A DNA stretch of 64,000 nucleotides from Myxococcales bacterium (GTDB taxonomy: Bacteria > Myxococcota_A > Polyangia > Palsa-1104 > JAEUJZ01). The translations under genes were made by a program, and so were the position numbers. The first letter of the stretch is position 1; each line of letters opens with the position of its first letter. Shown in pieces: positions 63,589-64,000 of the stretch. Where the stretch lies: NCBI GenBank assembly GCA_016794505.1, contig JAEUJZ010000016.1, positions 62,001-126,000 on the forward strand, given 5' to 3'. The notes under the pieces were generated by a model. That model was given only the letters and a program-made list of their open reading frames with translations, was not told the DNA's origin and searched no databases.

Positions 63589-64000
63589 ATGGGACGCGAA
63601 CCTAGGGTGGTGATGACGGGAAGCGCCCTGCTTTTGTCCGTCATCGGTCTCTTGCTGGGTCTTCTGCCGCTTTGGCCAAGTGGCTCAGCCGTGGCCGTGT
63701 TGCTTGCGGCACTGGGGTTTCTTCCGGCGCTGAGCGGGCTGTTTTTGGCCTTGGCGAACCGTAGCCAGGCACTGCGTCTTGGGCTGCGCTTGGGGTGGGC
63801 CACCGGTACCTTGGTTCTGTCGGTGGCTGCGACGCTGCTCTGCACGGTCTGGCTGCTTGCTCTGGTCGTCGTGTGGCGCACACCGCAGGGGCGCACGCCG
63901 CGGGGCCCGCTGCCCTCGCCGCAGACCGTCGAACGCCTGCCATCGACGCGTACCCCGGTGCCACAGCGTGCCTGTGCCACCATGCCCGTGCTGCCTCGCT
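63589..64000 (+). CDS. Membrane protein, partial at the window end
   Basis: The frame is open from ATG 63589 to the last base (137 codons, no stop). Three hydrophobic helices are visible: ALLLSVIGLLLGLLPLW, VLLAALGFLPALSGLFLAL and TLVLSVAATLLCTVWLLALVV. A Pro/Arg/Thr-rich segment then begins. The family is not recognised. The spacer 63441-63588 shows no clear signal. Confidence 0.55.
   Translation, partial: MGREPRVVMTGSALLLSVIGLLLGLLPLWPSGSAVAVLLAALGFLPALSGLFLALANRSQALRLGLRLGWATGTLVLSVAATLLCTVWLLALVVVWRTPQGRTPRGPLPSPQTVERLPSTRTPVPQRACATMPVLPR

Noticed and set aside
63579..63983. Minus-strand frame of 134 codons at the window end
   Set aside because: The plus-strand frame from 63589 gives three clean membrane helices; the minus frame is Arg/Ser/Thr-rich with no motif.

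Overview
The window is GC-rich, densely coded DNA. It looks like part of a chromosome from a myxobacterium-like member of the Myxococcota (formerly Deltaproteobacteria). The support is: two eukaryote-like Ser/Thr protein kinases; a secreted metalloprotease ending in Cys + hydrophobic segment + Arg tail (MYXO-CTERM-like); lipoproteins with Asp-Met-Pro repeats; an NtrC-type sigma-54 activator; and an alternative complex III (ACIII) plus caa3 oxidase operon. No plasmid, phage, IS element, rRNA, tRNA or CRISPR array is visible. No gene-free stretch exceeds about 300 bases; the longest spacers are 5507-5775, 22519-22770, 26767-27002 and 49728-50001.

Layout. 1-8863: TPR protein (cut by the window edge), MtfA-like peptidase, mltG-ruvX, methyltransferase, a lysine/alanine-rich histone-H1-like protein, gshB and an M28 peptidase. 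8873-18909: HhH-GPD glycosylase; a three-gene set of pol-beta-type nucleotidyltransferase, 2H phosphoesterase and DUF885 protein; a membrane Ser/Thr kinase with an extracytoplasmic sensor; a PAS-GAF histidine-kinase-like protein whose phospho-acceptor His is Gln; and xthA. 18914-23334: surface module with a Met/Asp-repeat lipoprotein, an HmuY-like lipoprotein translationally coupled to an HEXXH protease, and a Tat/Rieske lipoprotein.

23433-39966 is the centrepiece. A RegB-like sensor kinase with a GGxxNP quinone-site motif is followed by an NtrC-type response regulator. Next comes an intergenic region with two tandem perfect palindromes and a -24/-12 element, and then a 12-gene respiratory operon (actABCDEF, a small membrane protein, sco, coxBACD). 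Read together, this suggests quinone-redox control of the quinol-oxidising chain through sigma-54 rather than through a RegA-type regulator.

40026-51645: sarcosine-oxidase-like flavoenzyme, UPRTase-like protein, hpt, LEA-like lipoprotein, DMT transporter, Ser/Thr kinase + TPR/barrel pair, rhomboid protease, small membrane protein, a lone lysine 5,6-aminomutase beta subunit (kamE) and a beta-propeller lipoprotein. 51687-57901: TerB-like protein divergent from an isc operon (iscS-iscU-iscA-hscB-hscA-fdx), which is headed by a four-cysteine MerR-family regulator where IscR would usually be. 58057-64000: tandem FKBP lipoprotein, two adjacent WYL regulators, MBL-fold hydrolase, a secreted pseudophosphatase-like protein and a membrane protein cut by the window end.
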